Positions 53,684-62,432 are shown, numbered from the stretch's first letter. The stretch is 64,000 bases of DNA from JABDGM01 sp044868555 (GCA_044868555.1 JBIOWO010000137.1:1-64000); one strand, 5' to 3'. Program-made: numbers and translations. The notes: generated from the letters alone by a model not told the origin.

Positions 53684-55870
53684 CTATCCTTTAGGCTTCG
53701 GTTCATCTGCTACCGTCGTTGGTGCACGATTGATTGCCGCGGGCGCTTCCATCGGATCGACTATCAGCACGTTTTCGCCCAGCTCGAGCTCTTCGGCGTC
53801 TTCGATCGGCCGGCCGCGGTCGTCGAGCTTCACGTCGGCGTCGGCCGTGCGCTTCTTGGCCACGCTGAGCAATTGCTCGTAGAGCGCGGCCCGGTCGACT
53901 GCGTTGATCTCGCTCACGGCGGTGGCTACTTCGCCCAGGTAGCGGAGGAAAATCTGGCGGCGTTCGCCTTGCTGCCGCACTTTGAGCCGCTTCCGCACGT
54001 AGGCGCCCAAATGCCGGCCGGCCGCCTGCAGGGCCAGCCGCAGTTCCTTCTGAATTTCTGGATAACTGGCAATCGCCTCCTTCGATTCGCTGGTGAACGG
54101 CACCCACACGCTGGCGACGTGAACCATCACGGTGACCGGTCCCTTCGGCAGCGAGCCGCGCGATTGTGACAAGCCGTAGCTCCGCCAGTTGGTGCCGAGC
54201 ACCATCTGCGTGATCGCACAACTGGCGGGCGAGAATTGCAGCGGCACGCGGTTGGCGTATCGCAGCACTTCCATCGTCTGGCCTTCCGACACATTCACAC
54301 CTTTCATCGCTGTGAGCAACTTTTCGACCTCCTTCGGCTTAAGGCCGGAGGGTGATTGCCGCGTGCCGAGCTCGGATTCTTTCAAGATGCGATCGGCCGC
54401 GTCGCTGCCCAGGCCGTTGAACGTGTGAATCAGGAACTGGCGAATGGTGCGGGCGTCCGACTCCTCGATCAACTCGCGGAGCAGCTCTTTGGTAATATGC
54501 TGCATTGCGGCCTGGCCGCCGAAGGCGATGCCGACTTCGATCTGAAACGGATTGCCGCGATACACGGCTGGCGGGCGCGTGGCGGCGGCGTAGAACTCGC
54601 CCGGCACCACGTGGTGCAGGCCCTTGAGAATCAGCTCCTCGCCGATCGGCGAGATGCAGTCGGTCGCCGGCGAGGCAATCCGTGTCGCCTGAATGGCCTG
54701 AAACAGCGCGTCGGTTTCCTTGCGGCCGATGCGGCGGGTGCTCGCGCGGGTTGAAATCTTGGCGGTCGAGCAAATTTTCCGCGCGACATGGCCGGTGACG
54801 CGCGAAAATGTGGTCGTCAGAAACTGAGAGATGGTCGAATTGGGCGCCTCCTGCAGCATCGCCACCAACCGGCCCAGCTCAACGCCGTACGGGTGCGGCT
54901 TGATCTCCTTGGGCTCTGCCGGCAGACGATCGGCGGAGCGCGGGTAGTCGGTCGCGTTGCCCTCCGGGTCGATGTAATGCACCGTCACGTGCGGATTGGC
55001 GATCGCCGTTTGTTCGAGATATTCATCCACGCTACCGCGCCCGCGGACGAACTTGGCCGCCAGCTCGATCGTCACCCGCGTGCCGTGCGGCTGGTCGACC
55101 CATTCGATGCCGTGCTTGGCGATGGACTCGGCGCCCTTCTTGCCGGGCGGAATGTCGACCCCCTCGCCGCGGCCGTTAAGGATTTGCGGCTGGTTCTTCT
55201 TGGTGTCGATTTGGATTTCGTAGTAGTGGGCCGCCTTATTGGCACCGACCTTGGAAATGATCTTCACCGGCTTGCCGGTGGTCAGCAGCCCGTACATGCC
55301 GGCCGCGCTGATGCCGATGCCCTGCTGCCCGCGGCTCTGCCGCAGGCGGTGGAACTTCGAGCCGTACAGCAGCTTGCCGAAAATAAGCGGGATCTGCTTT
55401 TTGAGAATGCCGGGGCCGTTGTCCTGGACGCCCACCTTGAAGCGGTCGTTGCCGGTCGCCTCGATGTGCACCCACACTTCGGGCAGGATACCGGCCTCTT
55501 CGCAGGCGTCGAGCGAATTGTCGACCGCCTCCTTCACCGTGGTGAGGAGTGCTTTGCGCGGGTTGTCGAAGCCTAGCAGGTGGCGGTTCTTAGCGAAGAA
55601 TTCGCTCACCGAGATGTCGCGCTGCTTGGCCGCCATCGATTGGGCAGTGGCCCGGCGGCGCGGCGCGACACTCGCATCGCCGTTTTGCTCGACGTCATGT
55701 GCGGTCGCATCCTCGTCGCCAGCCGCAACCTCGGCCGCCGGCGCGCTGGCGGCTGTGCCGTTTTTACTCGGCGCGGCACGGTTCGCTTTGCGGGCACGCG
55801 GCGCCGCGGCCTTCCCATTGGACTCCGGCAAAACTTTCTTTCTTACCTTTCCTTTGCGCTTGACGGCCAA
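53684..55870 (-). CDS. top6B: DNA topoisomerase VI subunit B
   Basis: 728 residues. A basic Ala/Lys tail (MAVKRKGKVRKK ...) precedes the GHKL ATPase: KEAVDNSLDACEEAGILPEV (N box), DNGPGI (G1 box) and GQQGIGISAAGMYGLLTTGK (G2 box). A helix-two-turn-helix region and a transducer domain follow (around SKEAIASYPEIQKELRLALQ), and the C-terminal tail is acidic. ATP binding closes the gate of the A2B2 enzyme. TTG at 55870, with GGGAG about nine bases upstream, is favoured over TTG at 55885. Gene order B then A on the minus strand is typical. I see no gyrase genes nearby. Confidence 0.9.
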   Translation of the reverse strand: MAVKRKGKVRKKVLPESNGKAAAPRARKANRAAPSKNGTAASAPAAEVAAGDEDATAHDVEQNGDASVAPRRRATAQSMAAKQRDISVSEFFAKNRHLLGFDNPRKALLTTVKEAVDNSLDACEEAGILPEVWVHIEATGNDRFKVGVQDNGPGILKKQIPLIFGKLLYGSKFHRLRQSRGQQGIGISAAGMYGLLTTGKPVKIISKVGANKAAHYYEIQIDTKKNQPQILNGRGEGVDIPPGKKGAESIAKHGIEWVDQPHGTRVTIELAAKFVRGRGSVDEYLEQTAIANPHVTVHYIDPEGNATDYPRSADRLPAEPKEIKPHPYGVELGRLVAMLQEAPNSTISQFLTTTFSRVTGHVARKICSTAKISTRASTRRIGRKETDALFQAIQATRIASPATDCISPIGEELILKGLHHVVPGEFYAAATRPPAVYRGNPFQIEVGIAFGGQAAMQHITKELLRELIEESDARTIRQFLIHTFNGLGSDAADRILKESELGTRQSPSGLKPKEVEKLLTAMKGVNVSEGQTMEVLRYANRVPLQFSPASCAITQMVLGTNWRSYGLSQSRGSLPKGPVTVMVHVASVWVPFTSESKEAIASYPEIQKELRLALQAAGRHLGAYVRKRLKVRQQGERRQIFLRYLGEVATAVSEINAVDRAALYEQLLSVAKKRTADADVKLDDRGRPIEDAEELELGENVLIVDPMEAPAAINRAPTTVADEPKPKG

Positions 55871-56261
55871 TCGACTGTCTCCCAAATCTGGCGGCGAATC
55901 GCGGTTGCGAAGCTGTATCGGTTGTGCCGATTATAACCGCGGGAAAACGCTGGACCCAGATGCATTTTGCCGCAATACGGCCCTGAAAATAGGTGCATTT
56001 GGATTATCCGTTAGACAAAGATTCACCCGCACGACCGGTTCCCGCCGACACCATTGATAGACCTTACCAACGGCGGCCACGAAGTGAGAACTTGCCTGCC
56101 GCCCAGCCGAGATCGCACCGGCAATACCCGTTTGGCTAAGTGGGCGACGCTTCGCTGCCGACGCTTGCCGCTGCACGTCCACACGGCGTGCGCGGCGGCG
56201 AGTCCATGCGTCGTGGTGCTACCGCCCCTGCGACCGGTTTGAGTCTTGAAAGGGAAATCTC
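55871..56261. other. Gap between divergent top6B and a small secreted gene
   Basis: 391 bases that should carry two divergent promoters. No repeat element of the word type was noticed. No gene seen. Confidence 0.45.
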
Positions 56262-56726
56262 ATGCCGAATCAATCGTTAAGAGTCGGCGCCGCGGGAATC
56301 GCGGCCGCCCTGATTTGCCTGTCCGTTGCGGCACGTGCCAATGCAGAAGTCGTGATGAAGCCCGGCTGGGACGGCAAACGGTACATCAGTTACCAGCAGC
56401 AGAAAGATCTATTCTACAACTACTACGCGCAACCAGGGCCCTACAACGGAGCCGGGGCGCAACTCTACGTTTCGCCGCGTCCGGTGCCGCCAAACGTCGG
56501 GCACACTTGGGTAACGTATCAACCGCTGATGCCGCACGAGTATTTGTACAAACACCAGCGGTCGTACTACACGCACAACCCGGGTGCCGGCTGGCGGCGA
56601 ACGACCGTCCGCTACGGCACGGGCTGTCTCATGTGTCAGAACTGGTGGGCCGAGACTCATTACCCGATGAGCAACAACATTTGGGCTCTACATAACGATT
56701 TCTTCTACCCAGGATTGCGGTGGTAG
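56262..56726 (+). CDS. Small secreted protein of unknown function
   Basis: 154 residues. A signal peptide (LRVGAAGIAAALICLSVAAR) is followed by a Tyr/Pro-rich mature part (DLFYNYYAQPGPYNGAGAQL and HEYLYKHQRSYYTHNPGAGW) with one CxxC (GCLMCQNWW). No enzyme motif. The ATG has GAAAGGGAAA upstream. The next gene is similar in nature, suggesting a pair of small surface or envelope proteins; the family is not recognised. Confidence 0.75.
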   Translation: MPNQSLRVGAAGIAAALICLSVAARANAEVVMKPGWDGKRYISYQQQKDLFYNYYAQPGPYNGAGAQLYVSPRPVPPNVGHTWVTYQPLMPHEYLYKHQRSYYTHNPGAGWRRTTVRYGTGCLMCQNWWAETHYPMSNNIWALHNDFFYPGLRW

Positions 56727-56830
56727 AGAATCGAGAATTGAGTGCCCAGACGAGCTTGAACCTTCGACGCCGCCCGCAGATTGCGATTTAGTTCAGCCGC
56801 GGCGCAACAGCGTATTTGATGGAGACGAGC

Positions 56831-57361
56831 ATGGTACGAACGATTTTCGTTCAATTGCTGGCTGCCGCGGCCCTGGTGATTCTTGGGCCGGCGGCCGTGT
56901 CGTCGGCGTATGAGTACGCCGGCTGCGACGGCGATTGCGGTGAATGTAGTGGGGCCGGGGGCCACTGGGGCGGTCATCATGCCGGTGGCTGCAAGGGCCC
57001 GTGTTATTGGTGCGGCGGCTGCGGCAGCGGTGGTTGCGGTGGTTGCTGCTGTTACGGCGGTTGCGGCTGCGGCGACAGCGGCTACATGCTGCCCATTCGC
57101 CGCGCTCAGTGGTACAACTGGAACCGCAATTACGCCTACACCGACTACGGCCAAACCACGGCGCTCGTGGTGCCGCCGACGGCCAACCTGCAAACCAATT
57201 ACGGTTGGGGAGTGGCCAGCTCGCGGATTTCGCGGATCGACCACCAGTTCCAGCGCAACTACCCCGGTTCCGGCCAGTTCGGCGGCCCGGCCCGCCCGAC
57301 GCCCGTCTGGCCCAGCGACACCACGCAGTTCGGCGTGTATTACGTCCGCGGGCCGTGGTAG
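56831..57361 (+). CDS. Cys/Gly-rich secreted protein
   Basis: 176 residues. The signal peptide (TIFVQLLAAAALVILGPAAV) is followed by a segment with about sixteen Cys in alternating GCG/CCC patterns (CGGCGSGGCGGCCCYGGCGC is part of it), then a Tyr/Asn-rich half (MLPIRRAQWYNWNRNYAYTD). The Cys-dense loop could bind metal or form a disulfide-rich surface. The ATG at 56831 has GGAG six bases upstream and is preferred over earlier in-frame starts. Its neighbour at 56262 is also small, secreted and aromatic-rich. Confidence 0.75.
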   Translation: MVRTIFVQLLAAAALVILGPAAVSSAYEYAGCDGDCGECSGAGGHWGGHHAGGCKGPCYWCGGCGSGGCGGCCCYGGCGCGDSGYMLPIRRAQWYNWNRNYAYTDYGQTTALVVPPTANLQTNYGWGVASSRISRIDHQFQRNYPGSGQFGGPARPTPVWPSDTTQFGVYYVRGPW

Positions 57362-57385
57362 TGCTACGTTGGGCACGTGCTAACG

Positions 57386-57418
57386 AACTGAGTACTCAGT
57401 ACTTGGTACCGGGTACTT
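57386..57418. repeat. Short palindromic word run (gtactcagtactt)
   Basis: Reads aactgagtactcagtacttg then gtaccgggtactt; tact/agta and ggtacc make several self-complementary overlaps. It lies between the Cys-rich gene and the convergent VWA gene. Confidence 0.5.
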
Positions 57419-57470
57419 CCGTAGCGAGTCCACGCTGGCGTAGCCGACTTCTTGCGCCGCCGATCTGAAT

Positions 57471-58505
57471 TCACCGAACCGCGGCCGAAAGCCGGGTCGT
57501 GTTCACGTACCCATATTGGCCGCCGCTTTGACGGGCGAGCTCTTGGAGAAAATTGTCGCTCGCCGGCGCCGCTTGCCGGCCGAATTCGATCACGCAGATC
57601 GCCGACCCGTTTTTTTGGCTGCCGAGCTCGATGTCGTTCAACTCACTGGCCGACATCGGATCGTCGGCGTCGGTCAGAAAGAAGATCACGTCCGGCCGCA
57701 AGGCGAGGGCCGCTTTGAGCGCGGCGAAACGGTCGGTGCCGCCGTCGGCGATAATGCCGCCCACGAAGTTGGCCGCCAGTTGCTTGTTGCGGTCCGAGCC
57801 GAAAGCGATTCGCTGAGAACCGCCCGTGATGTCGAACGATTGCAGGCGATGGTTGAAAAAAATGATGTGAAACTGGTGGATGCCTGCCAGTGAGCCGAGG
57901 CTCTCGATGAGTTGCCGTTTGGCGGCGGCCAGCGGCGGACCCTCCATGCTGGCCGATCGGTCGAACACATAAACAAACTTGTTGCCCCGGCCCTCGACGC
58001 CAAACACGCGGACGTGGGCGTAACCACGTCCGGCGGGCAAGCCGGCGCGGCCACCTTCCGGCGTGGCGAAGATGTTCGCCGTGCGTGGCGCGTTGACCGC
58101 CGACGCGGCCGTCGCGCGGGGAGGCGTCGGCGAGGGCGCAGGGCTTTGTCGCGTGATTGCCGCGGCCACCGGCTCCGCAACCGGGATTGGCGCGGGTTCA
58201 ATGCGGACGTCGATCGGCGGAGGCTCATCGAGTCGCGCGGCGATCATTTCGGGCGGCGAGACCAGCTCGACGGAATCGGCGCTGTCGCCCGGTCCGTCTT
58301 CCCCCTGATAGCTGTCGCCCTCGGCCGCCGTCAATTGCAACACGATGCCTGCCGAGTCGCCCGCCAAACTGGCGCCACGCCGCGGCACTTCGTTAACGGC
58401 CAGCGCCAGCAGCAGGATCATGCTCACATGGAACACGCCGGAAATGGCCCACGCCGTGACGCTCGGCTCCGACCCAGGCGCAGCATGTGACGCGGTGTTG
58501 CTCAT
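57471..58505 (-). CDS. VWA-domain membrane protein with TonB-like N-terminus
   Basis: 344 residues. A single span near the N-terminus (SGVFHVSMILLLALAVNEV) and a Pro-rich periplasmic linker (DEPPPIDVRIEPAPIPVAEP) resemble a TonB-type layout. A VWA domain follows with MIDAS motif DRSASMEGPP and TDADDPMS. It probably presents a metal-dependent protein-binding domain outside the inner membrane. The ATG at 58505 starts the basic stretch before the span; the upstream frame is not supported. No partner is obvious nearby. Confidence 0.82.
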   Translation of the reverse strand: MSNTASHAAPGSEPSVTAWAISGVFHVSMILLLALAVNEVPRRGASLAGDSAGIVLQLTAAEGDSYQGEDGPGDSADSVELVSPPEMIAARLDEPPPIDVRIEPAPIPVAEPVAAAITRQSPAPSPTPPRATAASAVNAPRTANIFATPEGGRAGLPAGRGYAHVRVFGVEGRGNKFVYVFDRSASMEGPPLAAAKRQLIESLGSLAGIHQFHIIFFNHRLQSFDITGGSQRIAFGSDRNKQLAANFVGGIIADGGTDRFAALKAALALRPDVIFFLTDADDPMSASELNDIELGSQKNGSAICVIEFGRQAAPASDNFLQELARQSGGQYGYVNTTRLSAAVR

Positions 58506-58704
58506 TTTTGCTCGACAACATGTCCAAAGCGAAGGCAACGGAACGACTTGCATCCTGCCGTTGCACATAGCGGGCCGGCACCGGTCAACGCGAGCCGCCG
58601 CCTGCTACCTTCGCTGGCAATCCTCTTCGCCGGCAGTCGCATGTCTTCTATAATCCTATGCTTGCGACGCGCCGGCCGCCACACGATTCGATGGTAGTTT
58701 AAGG

Positions 58705-58756
58705 GTGGCTGGGGCAACGCCCCAGAGTGTCGCAACTGGGGCGTTGCCCCAGTCAC
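58705..58756. repeat. Palindromic element (ctggggcaacgccccag)
   Basis: The left arm gtggctggggcaacgcccca and right arm tggggcgttgccccagtcac pair with one mismatch; each arm is itself palindromic (ggggc-aac-gcccc). It lies 35 bases before the def start codon. Confidence 0.75.
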
Positions 58757-58790
58757 TCCGTACACACTGACTTCGCTTCCGGACAGCCCA

Positions 58791-59381
58791 TTGAGTCTCC
58801 AAATCATCCAATATCCCCACCCGACACTCCGGCATCGCTCGAAGCCGTTGAAGCGAGTGGATGCCGATTTGCGGACAATTGTCGCCGAGATGTTCGAGTT
58901 GATGTATGCGCACGAAGGCGTGGGGTTGGCGGCCAACCAGGTCGATTTGCCGTATCGGTTGTTTGTGGCGAATCCCGAAGGCAAGCGTGAGGCGAAAGAA
59001 GCTGAGCGGGTGTTCATCAATCCCGTGCTCAGCGGCGGGCGCTCTCAGCACGAGGACGAGGAAGGCTGCCTGAGCATTCCGGGCGTCTACGCGCCCGTCA
59101 CGCGCAACGAAACGATTCGCATCGAGGCCTACGATCTGGCGGGCAATGAGATAAGAGGCGAGTTCGACGGGCTGACGGCGCGGATCCTGCAGCACGAGAC
59201 GGATCATCTCGACGGCACACTGTTCATCGATCGGCTCGGCCCAACGCAACTGGCCGGCCTGCGCGACAAGCTGGAAGAATTTGAGTTGGCGTTCCAAAGC
59301 AAGTTAGAAACGGGCGAGCTGCCCGACGCCGACGCGATGGCGGCGCGGCTCCGCGAATGGGAACGACTGCGAACTGAGTAA
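58791..59381 (+). CDS. def: Peptide deformylase
   Basis: 196 residues, starting at TTG 58791. The three motifs are present: GVGLAANQ, EEGCLSIPG and QHETDHLDG, giving the metal ligands Cys and two His and the catalytic Glu. It removes the formyl group from nascent proteins. The formyltransferase gene fmt follows 277 bases later, the common def-fmt neighbourhood, here separated by a composite repeat region. The C-terminal extension (RLREWERLRTE) is common. Confidence 0.95.
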   Translation: MSLQIIQYPHPTLRHRSKPLKRVDADLRTIVAEMFELMYAHEGVGLAANQVDLPYRLFVANPEGKREAKEAERVFINPVLSGGRSQHEDEEGCLSIPGVYAPVTRNETIRIEAYDLAGNEIRGEFDGLTARILQHETDHLDGTLFIDRLGPTQLAGLRDKLEEFELAFQSKLETGELPDADAMAARLREWERLRTE

Positions 59382-59640
59382 AACCTCAAAAGACACGAAG
59401 GACACGAAGTTGTTTTTGACCGGAAATTCGGGATCAACAGGAAGGAAATGAAAAGGCCGGTCCTGTCGATCCTGTTAATCCTGTCTAGTGGTGTGTCAGC
59501 GATGAAATGATGGTAGCTGAATTCGCAAGATTCAGATTGCTCGAACGCCCTGAACTCTTGCGAGTTCAGCTACGCATCAAATCAAGACTGACAGACCACT
59601 TGTTCTTTCCTTTCTTCGTGTCCTTCGAGCCTTAGTGGTT
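59381..59640. repeat. Composite nested word-repeat region between def and fmt
   Basis: Several inverted pairs sit inside one another: outer agacacgaaggacacgaag against cttcgtgtccttcgagcctt; next gggatcaacagga against gatcctgttaatcctgtc; then tagtggtgtgtca against tgacagaccactt; and innermost gtagctgaattcgcaag against cttgcgagttcagctac. Four different word families are stacked in one 260-base gap. Confidence 0.75.
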
Positions 59641-59658
59641 CAATAGTTTCGGTGTGTC

Positions 59659-60600
59659 ATGCGACTTGTCATGCTGGGAACAGGTCCGTTCGCCGTGCCG
59701 ACGCTGCGAGCGCTCGTGGCGGCCGGGAACGACGTGGCGCTCGTGGTCACGCGTCCACCACGCGGTCGAGTTACCGAGGCGAGTCCGCTTCAGCGGGCGG
59801 GCGAAGCGATCGGCCTCGCCGTATGGTCGCCCGACACCGTTAACTCACCCGAATCACAATCGCGTCTCGCCGCCCTGCGGCCCGACCTCCTTGTCGTGTG
59901 TGACTACGGCGAAATCCTGCGGCCCGAAACGCTGGCCACGGCCCGGCTGGGCGGCATCAACCTGCACGGCTCGCTGCTGCCTAAGTACCGCGGCGCCGCA
60001 CCGGTGCAGTGGGCCATCCTCCACGGCGAGCGCGAGACCGGCAATAGCGTCATTCAGATGACGCCCGGCCTCGACGCCGGCCCCTGCCTGGGACAGCAGC
60101 GCACCGCTATCGATCCCGACGAGGACGCCGGCCAGCTTGAAGCGCGGCTTGCCGAATTGGGCGCAGAGTTGGTGTGCCGGGTGGTCGCCGAACTGGCCGC
60201 CGGCACGGTCCGCTCCGTTGAGCAGGATCGCAGCCAGGCCTCCAAAGCGCCGCGACTCAAAAAGGAAGACGGGTTGATCGACTGGGCGCGCTCGGCTCAG
60301 GAGATCAAGAATCAAGTCCGTGCACTGCGCCCCTGGCCGCGGGCCGTCACGTTCTGGCACCGCGCGGAGGGCGAGCCGTTGCGACTCAATGTCGATCGTG
60401 TGGCGGTTGCCGCCCCGATCGATACAGGGGATTTGTCTCCTGGCACGGTGATTGCCTCGAACGAACGCCTGTTAATTGCCACGGGCGACGGCGAGCTGGA
60501 ACTGCTCGACGTGCAGCCCGCCGGCAAGCGCGCGATGTCGGCGAGCGACTTCCTCCGCGGCAACCGGGTCCGGCCTGGCGAGCACTTCGGGCCGGTATGA
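59659..60600 (+). CDS. fmt: Methionyl-tRNA formyltransferase
   Basis: 313 residues. It formylates initiator Met-tRNA. The N-terminal domain has MRLVMLGTGPFAVPTLRALV, the folate/catalytic segment GGINLHGSLLPKYRGAAPVQ with Asn and His, and GLDAGPCLGQ containing the catalytic Asp. The C-terminal OB-like domain ends LDVQPAGKRAMSASDFLRGN. Length is normal. At 59778-59801 a 24-base stretch is identical to one arm of the element at 4231-4309; it encodes EASPLQRAG, where E. coli Fmt has an equivalent segment of the same length, so no insertion occurred. A second, decayed 3' end lies at 60916-61051. Confidence 0.94.
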   Translation: MRLVMLGTGPFAVPTLRALVAAGNDVALVVTRPPRGRVTEASPLQRAGEAIGLAVWSPDTVNSPESQSRLAALRPDLLVVCDYGEILRPETLATARLGGINLHGSLLPKYRGAAPVQWAILHGERETGNSVIQMTPGLDAGPCLGQQRTAIDPDEDAGQLEARLAELGAELVCRVVAELAAGTVRSVEQDRSQASKAPRLKKEDGLIDWARSAQEIKNQVRALRPWPRAVTFWHRAEGEPLRLNVDRVAVAAPIDTGDLSPGTVIASNERLLIATGDGELELLDVQPAGKRAMSASDFLRGNRVRPGEHFGPV

Positions 60601-60612
60601 CCTGAACATCAA

Positions 60613-60734
60613 ATGAAAATCTACCTCGATATCTCCTGCGACGCTGTCGTCAAATTGCCGATGAATTGAATGTTGGGATTGCCAACCCGGTCGATTGGCT
60701 GAAGGAGCAAGACGATGCAACGAACCCTGGATGA
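60613..60734 (+). pseudogene. Internally deleted PIN-domain toxin remnant
   Basis: An open start MKIYLDISCDAVVKLPMN ends early at 60669. In another frame the segment ELNVGIANPVDWLKEQDDAT runs to a stop at 60732, overlapping the next gene by 20 bases. The first resembles the start of VapC-like PIN toxins (MKIYLD...) and the second their typical end (IVNPVEWL...). The whole catalytic middle is missing. Calling it a PIN remnant is inference from these two short matches. Confidence 0.5.
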
Positions 60735-60915
60735 AGTCCGACGCGACGGACTGAAGGCGCTGGAAGAGCGGCTCGGTCGTGCGGACATGATCCGCTTTTT
60801 GCAGCAATTTGAGACGGGCAACGGCGATTACGCGCGGCAGCGACACGATTGGGTCGATCAAACCACGCTTAAAGACATCCAACGCATGGTGGCCAACGAG
60901 CCGGAATCCGAATAG
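60715..60915 (+). CDS. Small helical protein, probable antitoxin of a broken TA pair
   Basis: 66 residues: MQRTLDEVRRDGLKALEERL then IRFLQQFETGNGDYARQRHD and a short C-terminal helix. I recall similar 60-70 residue proteins encoded next to PIN-type toxins, overlapping them as here. The reading frame is intact with GGAG five bases before the ATG. If the toxin is dead, this could be a leftover antitoxin. Confidence 0.6.
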   Translation: MQRTLDEVRRDGLKALEERLGRADMIRFLQQFETGNGDYARQRHDWVDQTTLKDIQRMVANEPESE

Positions 60916-61051
60916 CGTGTTTTGCGACAAATCGCCAGTGCTTGGCGACGGCGCGCCGTCGCAGTGCGGTCGGCGGGAGAGCGCAATGCTAGCCAGCGAC
61001 TTCCTCCGCGGCAACCACGTTCACGTCGGCGACCGTTTCGGGATTGCCTAA
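60916..61051 (+). pseudogene. Decayed duplicate of the fmt 3' end
   Basis: In one frame it reads CDKSPVLGDGAPSQCGRRES then AMLASDFLRGNHVHVGDRFG and a stop. The fmt C-terminus reads AMSASDFLRGNRVRPGEHFG at the same place, 14 of 20 residues identical. The TA remnant lies exactly between the true fmt stop and this copy. Confidence 0.8.
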
Positions 61052-61605
61052 TTCGTCTGCTGCGCGCGGCTCCGCCCGAAGATGGCGATGTAGTTGCGGC
61101 CGATGATGCCGACGCCGATGCGGTTGTAACCTTCGTCGATCCAGCGGCCGTTGACTTTGGTCTGGCCGCGCATTTGGAAATTGTGGCCGGCCGGGTCGCG
61201 GTCGCGATCCTCGTCGGCCCAACCTCGGACCGCGTCTTCCGGCGATTCATAGCCCATGGCCAGGTTGTCGGTCGCCGGGCCCGAAAAACCAGCGCTGCGT
61301 GCGTGCTGCCGGCTCCACTTGCCGCAGGCGTGGTGATTGTAGCCGGGGCAACTGGCGGAGCGGCGGGCATCGACGAACGGCGCGCGCTGCCGGGCGACGC
61401 GCATCAACACCGGGTCGGCCTCGAGCGGCGGCAGCTTGTAGCGAGCGCGGTACTTGTTCACGGCGACGATGAGGCGATGCTCGGCGGAAGGAAGTTGCTC
61501 GGGCTTGGTGGTTTTCGCGCTGTCCTGTTCCAAGGGCGCGGCAGACGCCGGTACGGATTGCAACGATGCGACCATAACAACGGCCATAGTAATCTGGAAT
61601 TTCAT
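61048..61605 (-). CDS. Secreted CAP-domain (SCP/PR1-like) protein
   Basis: 185 residues. A signal peptide (MKFQITMAVVMVASLQSVPA) is followed by a CAP domain: AEHRLIVAVNKYRARYKLPP, the central HACGKWSRQHARSAGFSGP region with His, the ESPEDAVRGWADEDRDRD motif and IGVGIIGRNYIAIFG. CAP proteins are secreted and of diverse activity in bacteria. The ATG at 61605 starts the signal peptide. The stop overlaps the convergent fmt remnant by four bases. Confidence 0.85.
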   Translation of the reverse strand: MKFQITMAVVMVASLQSVPASAAPLEQDSAKTTKPEQLPSAEHRLIVAVNKYRARYKLPPLEADPVLMRVARQRAPFVDARRSASCPGYNHHACGKWSRQHARSAGFSGPATDNLAMGYESPEDAVRGWADEDRDRDPAGHNFQMRGQTKVNGRWIDEGYNRIGVGIIGRNYIAIFGRSRAQQTN

Positions 61606-61791
61606 CTTGTGGTTAACTCCGCGTGCTTTTGGACATGGGCAAGATGGGCCCGCGTAAAGCGGTCCACCATAGCCGCTCCGAGGCCCGATGACTACCGCCC
61701 AAAGAGCGCCAAGATACAAGAACGAGACGAAATCCCGCCGCAACTCGTTCTGTTTACAGAACTTCAGCTTTCGAGAAACTTACCCACCCGC

Positions 61792-62214
61792 TCACCACCC
61801 GGCGTAATCGCTCAAGCAGCTGTCGTCGTCGAAATATGGATTGCATGCGATTTCGACGGGCTTCGGCGCCGTCATCGGAAGCGGCTGCCGACTCCTGGCC
61901 GCCGCAACGTTGCTCGCGCGGGAACCGATTTGAGAAGAAGCCATTGACGGATAATTCGGGTAGCTTCTAAATCCGGCCGGACGCGAATTCGCGCTCAGGA
62001 TGATCGCGCTCGACCCACTCACCGCGAAGTACTCCGTCGGGGCGGCCCGATTTTGATGCAACAAGTGCAACCGGTCGAGGCTGACGTAGGGGCGAAATCG
62101 AACCGCGCCGCGACTGGTCGAACTGGCGTACGGATTGTACGGATTGACGTAGGAATTGACCTGGGCGGCGGCGGGCGATGCGAGCAGGCAAACCACCAGG
62201 AGAGCGCGCCACAT
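61792..62214 (-). CDS. Small secreted hypothetical protein
   Basis: 140 residues. The signal peptide MWRALLVVCLLASPAAAQ is followed by an Asn/Pro/Tyr-rich stretch (VNSYVNPYNPYASSTSRGAV) and a Ser/Ala-rich remainder ending in an acidic Cys-bearing tail (CNPYFDDDSCLSDYAGW). The tail has two Cys that could pair. No family recognised. It has a clean start and signal sequence, so it is likely real. Confidence 0.65.
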   Translation of the reverse strand: MWRALLVVCLLASPAAAQVNSYVNPYNPYASSTSRGAVRFRPYVSLDRLHLLHQNRAAPTEYFAVSGSSAIILSANSRPAGFRSYPNYPSMASSQIGSRASNVAAARSRQPLPMTAPKPVEIACNPYFDDDSCLSDYAGW

Positions 62215-62329
62215 GGCAAGAACTCCGGAACGGGTCTGGCACCGGTAAAGGCATACGAACCGCGCGGTAATTATATTCGGTTCGACGGGAGGTTAGAATA
62301 GGCGTCCGTTGGATCGACGCAAAGATTGT

Positions 62330-62416
62330 GTGGCACGTCCCTGAGCGCCCAGCGAAGGGCGTGGTTACCCGCCACGCGCTCACCACGCCCATCGCTGGAA
62401 GCTCTGGGCGTGCCAC
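62330..62416. repeat. Palindromic element (gtggcacgtccctgagcgcc)
   Basis: The left arm gtggcacgtccctgagcgcc then cagcgaagggcgtgg pairs with ccacgcccatcgctggaagc then tctgggcgtgccac. It lies in the leader of the DUF1080 gene and ends 16 bases before its ATG. Confidence 0.75.
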
Positions 62417-62432
62417 CCAAATCGAATTCTCA

